This document shows, piece by piece, positions 59,538 through 64,000 of a stretch of DNA of 64,000 nucleotides. Within the stretch, counting starts at the first letter, position 1; the number at the start of each line of letters is the position of its first letter. This DNA comes from Pseudovirgaria hyperparasitica (lineage: Eukaryota > Ascomycota > Dothideomycetes > Acrospermales > Acrospermaceae), in the NCBI RefSeq assembly GCF_010093815.1, contig NW_022985554.1, positions 1,334,999-1,398,998 on the forward strand. Direction: 5' to 3'. Under the pieces are notes generated by a model. It made no database searches. It saw only the letters and a list, made by a program, of their open reading frames with translations, and was not told the origin of the DNA. A program made the position numbers and the translations under genes.

Positions 59538-60708
59538 TTACTGCTTGCGTAGCTTACCACCTACTGGCGTTCCTGTGCGTGACAGGTTCTCTCGTACGCT
59601 GGTCGGTGTTCCTCGCCTCTCTAGACTCTCATTGCTTCGCATCTCTCGTATTCGTTGAGCGCCGGCTCCGTCAGTGTGTCGCGGTGGTGATGGCACTTCG
59701 TCGACAGGAGATGGCGGGCCTGGGCTTGCACTTGGGATCGGAGCAGTGTTTACGTCGTTATATACACTGCTGCTCCGGGCGCTCTTCGAAATTGTGGGGT
59801 TGTAATTGCGCTCAGGCATGTCGTGTACGCCGCTGTACGCCGTACCCGGAGGCACAACGTTGCTGTAATCATTCGTTGCAGCCATGTTCTGGTGTGGCCC
59901 CCACACCACAGGCCCAGTACCGTTGTGGTTGCTGGTCACAGTAGACGATCGAGAACGCGTCGAGCGTCCGGTGAAGGCCCTTCGAGGAGGCGCGATGCCC
60001 GAGTCCATCCCCCGATTCCCAAGAACTTGAGTCATGGCTGGTGCAGTAGCTACAGGCATTGTTGCGCTGGTGTTCATTTCTGCTTGATGTGGTACGTTGT
60101 CTGTGGATGCGACGTTTGCGTTCCTTGCATCGACGCGTCTGCGATGGCGTCGCTTGAGCCATGCTCCCCCAAAACCACCTCCAACCATGGCAACAACGAG
60201 TACGACGGCGAAGATGATCCACCCCCAATGCGTCGATATCCTAGATGAGAGTGATTAGCCACAAGCACACAATCATAAGGACGGCCTTGGTTTACCATGA
60301 CTTATCCTCATTATTTTGAGTCGAATTTGGCGAGGGAGAGTTCGTTGAAGCTGCTCCAGCATTGGCAGACGTAGCGCCAGGATTATTTGTGCCCGTATCA
60401 GAGTTTCTCCCACACAGTGTGTTGTATCCGGACTGAATCGCTTGGAAGTCGGAATCGGTCGTGCACACGCTGGCGCAAACAGCCTTTGGGTTCGTGATCA
60501 ATGCAGCCAGGCGATCTGAATTGCACACGCATGTTCTATATGAGTCGGTATTGCCGGCGGGGACAGCAGGCGGAACGCAGACGTCGTTGGCAGCGTTCAG
60601 TTCGGGGCAAGTTGCGGCACAGGCCGGGAGGGACGAGAAGGGAATGATCTTTTCGGTGCTTTGAGCGACGATTGTGGTGGCCAAGATGGCCAGGATGAGG
60701 TTCTTCAT
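59538..60708 (-). CDS. CFEM-like eight-cysteine single-pass membrane protein
   Basis: Exons 60708-60296 and 60240-59538 give 371 aa. A signal peptide (MKNLILAILATTIVAQ) is followed by an extracellular domain with eight cysteines (PACAATC, DVC, TCVC, AVCASVC, TLC), resembling the CFEM/DUF-type domains of fungal surface proteins. A Ser/Thr/Asn linker and one membrane segment follow (GWIIFAVVLVVAMVGGGFGGAWL), then the stop-transfer KRRHRRR and a cytoplasmic tail of about 200 residues rich in Ser, Pro and Thr. The layout is that of a wall or surface sensor or adhesin; ligand and signalling partner are unknown. The intron sits just before the membrane segment. Confidence 0.85.
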
Positions 60709-63021
60709 GGTGTATAGGTATTAAATTGATTTCTTTGTTACGAAGTGTTTTGTAGCGAGGGTGGAGACAGGGTGAGTCGGGGTCTGGTCATCACCGCGGA
60801 TGCGGCGGAATGTTCGATTACGAGAGCGGTACAATAGCGACAGACTTGGACGTATGAATGGGCGTGAGAACGAGTGAAGGCGACAGTACTAAGCTGTCTG
60901 TTGGAAAAAGAGACGCCGACGAAGACGACGACGACGACGAGGTTGAGGAATGTAGAGTGTAGACGGAAAGGAGGGAGCATTCAATGAATTGGATGAGCGG
61001 ATGTGGCACGCGGAAGTCAGGGAACTTTGGCGCTTGGGGGCTGCCGGGCACTCGGGGCGGACCCACCGCCCAGAACCGCCCTTAACACTATTTACCATTA
61101 TTATTATCATCATTTTATCATTGTACTAATTATAATATTAGTATGTAGACGCCTGATTCACTTCAGGCACAGCTGACTTACCACAGAACACTCCGAGATT
61201 GTTTCGTGACAGTCTCATCTATTCCTGCGTTGGCTGTCGTCGCTCTGTCTCTCCTGGAACACCATCACTTCACGTCGATTCGCGCCCAAGACGGGACAGG
61301 ACAAGACGCGTCTCGTGTCATCAGTCCACTGTCCGGCTTGTTCCTGGCTGTGATCGGAGCCTATCTGGGGACTTCCGCGACCTAATTTGTTGATTTGGTG
61401 GAGACAGAAGTTCATTATTGCTTCTGAATGTGCAACATACCTCGAACTATTATACACACCAGAAGGGCCAGTACTGTCGACTCTGGCCACTAAATGATCT
61501 CTTAGCAGCGCACGTTCCGAGCAGATCGCTTTCATCTTTCATCTCGGGCGACACGGACAAAAAAGCATGACGTCTGCAGGAGGATTCCGCTGCTGCAAAG
61601 GCCAATAGACCGCTCGTCGCGCCCTGCATTCAACACCAGGGACCAGGCTGTGTGCTTGTGGCCAGGTCTCGCCCTATGCACGCCCGTGACTGTCTTCTTT
61701 TTCCCAGTTACCAGATTGTGCAGCAAGTGTCTCGCAGCTCGTGTACTGGGATGTGCGATAGAGTGCATTCTCCAGGCTGGAGCAAGTTCTCTCTGATAGT
61801 CAGGGTTCAATCTGATATCTATTGTCCAGATAGCGTCACAGGCCGTTTCAGACCTTTGGAGACAAAAAGTGTCACGGCTGTACTCGCACACTATTATCTG
61901 ATACACAAACCATTGGCCCCTGTTCAGAAGCTTCTCACTTTCGACGACACGGCGACACGGTGACAGTGAAGTGAAAAGCAACCCAGTGCTGAGTTGGACT
62001 GTTTCGGACAATAACATGGACAAGTCCTACTTACCCGCCTGTACTTATCGTCGCTCTTGATGAACTGAGAGCATGTAAAGCCCATTGTCATCACGTGGGT
62101 GGCGTATTCGTATTTTGGTAGAGCGGAGAGAGTCTGAGACGTGGGTAGACTGGCACGGACTGACATGCGGTCTACTTCTGTTTCTGTTTCTGTTTCTGTT
62201 TTTGTTTCTACTATTAATACCAACTATCTATCTTTGCCGGGCGGAGAGGCCGTGGGGACATGGAGACTGGACATGATGCCTGATAAGTCCCCGTCTCAAG
62301 TGTTTACGCTCGAAGGGGTTGAATTGTTTTATATGGCATCTCCATCGAGCTTTGGAGGCTGCTAGGAATGCTTCTCATGCTCAAATTCTACTAAAATTTT
62401 ATCAAATGTCATACATGTCACTGTCTCGACAGCTGTGCGCCTTTTCCTCTCCCGGTATGGTTTGCTTTCGTTTGCTTTGGTTTGGCGCTTCCCCAGACAC
62501 TCACTAGACAGTGCGTCCACTGCGGGCCGTGGCAACTAATCATCTATCCCGCAGCCATGTATATATGCACACATGAGGTAGACCAGAACAAGTCCTAAAA
62601 CAACATCTCCGCCCGACACAGTCTCGACGGCGACGCGCACAGTCATGGCGTCGGGTCAAGCGTCTGAATGCTGACGATGAAGATGATTCAGTCTGCTGAT
62701 ATCTTATCAGCGCTTTGGCATGTCTTCTCCCACGTCCTAGGGGGCCACAACCAATCCTGACCGGTCACTGGTCCACTGCCAGCCCTCCAACGAATCCCTG
62801 TGCATCTCCAAGACCTTCTCGCGGTCTTGGGTGTCTCTCTACTCTGCCGCTAATTTTTTCCTCTCCACCAGACCCGTCCTGTCCCCTTCTAGGGCCGTAG
62901 GAGACGTTCGGGTTTGTTGCGCTTTTAAAGCTGCTGCCTTACCCCCGTTGATCGCCTTTCGAGGCTTTTGCTTCTGTACTTTTGCAAATCTCTCAGGTGC
63001 TGGAGCTTCGAATTCGCTATC
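60709..63021. other. long divergent intergenic region
   Basis: 2.3 kb between the divergent CFEM-like gene and the permease. A (TCTGTT)n tract lies at 62174-62210. Longer frames (for example minus 62023-61532, 163 codons) lack family features. The size suggests a complex permease promoter, which is common for nutrient-regulated genes, but no site is identified. Confidence 0.45.
62174..62210 (+). repeat. (TTTCTG)n tract
   Basis: Five to six hexamer units of TTTCTG or TTTTTG in direct tandem. Simple repeat. Confidence 0.8.
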
Positions 63022-64000
63022 ATGGCAGCAGCGGACAAGTCGGAGATTGATGCCGGGTCGTCAACAACACCAGAGAAGGACGTCGAAAAAGTGCAATCCC
63101 ACAGCAATGTCAGCAACAATGGCGTCCCACGGAGAGGATCCGTGACTGTAGATATTATTCAGCATCAAATGTTCGACGGGCAGTACGAGACGACGCAGCG
63201 TGGACTGAAGTCGAGGTATGTGGCACGCGACACTCCGAGCGTGCGATCTCCGCTGACTGCATCTCAATTGCTAGACATGCGCAAATGATTGCACTGGGCG
63301 GCACAATTGGCACTGGTCTATTCGTCGGTACTGGACAGACATTGGCGGCCGGCGGCCCTGCCTTTCTGCTGGGATGCTTCATCTTCATGTCATTTCTTGT
63401 CTTCTGCATTGTGAGCGCCATTGCTGAAGTCGCCGCATATCTGCCCACGCCCGGCAGGTGAGCTATTCTGGAAGTTACAAATCGCAAAAGATATACTGAC
63501 AGTCTAGTTCCATGAACATGTTTGGTTTCCGCTACGTGTCACGGACGATGGGTTTCTCCATGGGTTATCTATACTTTTACAGCCTGGGCGTCCTCGTTCC
63601 GTAAGTTGACGTTCAACTATCCAGCCTTCTGAGTCCTGCAACTAAAGAACACAGCTACGAGATCACAGCCGCCGGTCTGGTCATCGAGTACTGGAACTCC
63701 CCGGTGAACATTGGCGTGTGGATCACCATCATGATCGTCGTCATCGTAGGCCTCAATGCGCTGCCCGTGAAATTCTATGGAGAAACAGAATTCTGGTTCG
63801 CTGCAACGAAGGTCATCATGATGATCGGCCTGCTGATGGTCTCCTTCATCCTGTTCTGGGGCGGTGGACCAAGCAGAGATCGGCTGGGATTCCGATACTG
63901 GCAGCATCCAGGGGCCGTGAACGAGTATCTGGCAAGCGGAGACCGCGGCCGGTTTCTCGCCCTCCTCCGAACCTTCGTTCTCTCAGCCTTTCCGTTTGCC
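63022..64000 (+). CDS. amino-acid permease, APC/YAT family (partial)
   Basis: Fungal plasma-membrane amino-acid transporter truncated by the window end. Exons 63022-63215, 63275-63457, 63508-63600 and 63655 onward are in frame. After a polar cytosolic N-terminus of about 60 residues comes the family signature LKSRHAQMIALGGTIGTGLFVGTG, followed by AGGPAFLLGCFIFMSFLVFCIVSAIAEVAAYLPTPGS (first and second helices), YEITAAGLVIEYW and WITIMIVVIVGLNALPVKFYGETEFWFAATKV. These match general amino-acid/proline-type permeases (Gap1, Dip5 relatives). Substrate cannot be read from this part. The first three splice junctions fall at residues shared with homologues, supporting the model. Confidence 0.93.

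Noticed and set aside
61532-62023. 163-codon minus-strand frame upstream of the permease
   Set aside because: Resembles no family, has mixed composition like random sequence, and lies in a long promoter region.

Overview
The window is nuclear DNA of a filamentous ascomycete (Pezizomycotina). Most genes carry introns of about 45-80 bp with GT...AG ends, and the gene set is typical of that group: an INSIG-domain protein, a hydrophobic-surface-binding (HsbA) protein, an eight-cysteine CFEM-like membrane protein, a Zn2Cys6 regulator with a Upc2-like zinc cluster, a membrane P450 and an F-box-like/ankyrin protein. I cannot name the genus. One run of ten N bases inside a (CA)n tract at 44.5 kb shows this is a draft assembly. 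I saw no transposon, virus-derived element, rRNA or CRISPR array.

Layout. 2.0-8.0 kb: lumazine synthase (RIB4) and the COMPASS H3K4 methyltransferase SET1. 8.9-11.2 kb: a CYP7/CYP8-like P450 followed by an intron-containing tRNA-Gly. 12.8-16.2 kb: a six-exon low-complexity protein of unknown function. 18.5-22.2 kb: enolase and proteasome ATPase RPT4, divergent from a shared 754-bp spacer. 22.3-27.7 kb: a NAT9-like acetyltransferase, a 3-beta-HSD-type dehydrogenase and an M1 aminopeptidase. 28.3-34.3 kb: an unknown secreted protein, ADE16/17 and eIF2-gamma. 35.4-41.6 kb: INSIG protein, a Ser/Thr kinase and an FAD monooxygenase. 42.2-47.1 kb: ankyrin protein, (CA)n tract, a small secreted protein and a Na+/H+ antiporter. 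47.7-53.6 kb: ATP11 and a BAR-PH-ArfGAP protein. 55.4-60.7 kb: Zn2Cys6 factor, HsbA and the CFEM-like protein. 63.0 kb to the end: an amino-acid permease that runs off the window.

The genes are mostly unrelated housekeeping and accessory genes; I see no single pathway or biosynthetic cluster. Gene models were built by reading frames across splice sites by eye. Every complete multi-exon model closes to a whole number of codons, but none has been checked against RNA.

The most unexplained signal is at the DNA level. Several accessory loci (P450, dehydrogenase, FAD monooxygenase, ankyrin, small secreted protein, HsbA) contain an abrupt switch on the + strand from a C/A-rich block to a G/T-rich block. 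The blocks are a few hundred bp long, ignore gene orientation and run past CDS ends. The neighbouring housekeeping genes do not show it. Other points worth attention are a GC-AG intron in enolase, a reading-frame-neutral last intron in eIF2-gamma, a 29-nt microexon in the kinase gene, a tandem 3' splice site in ADE16/17, two possible starts in the aminopeptidase, and several minisatellites.
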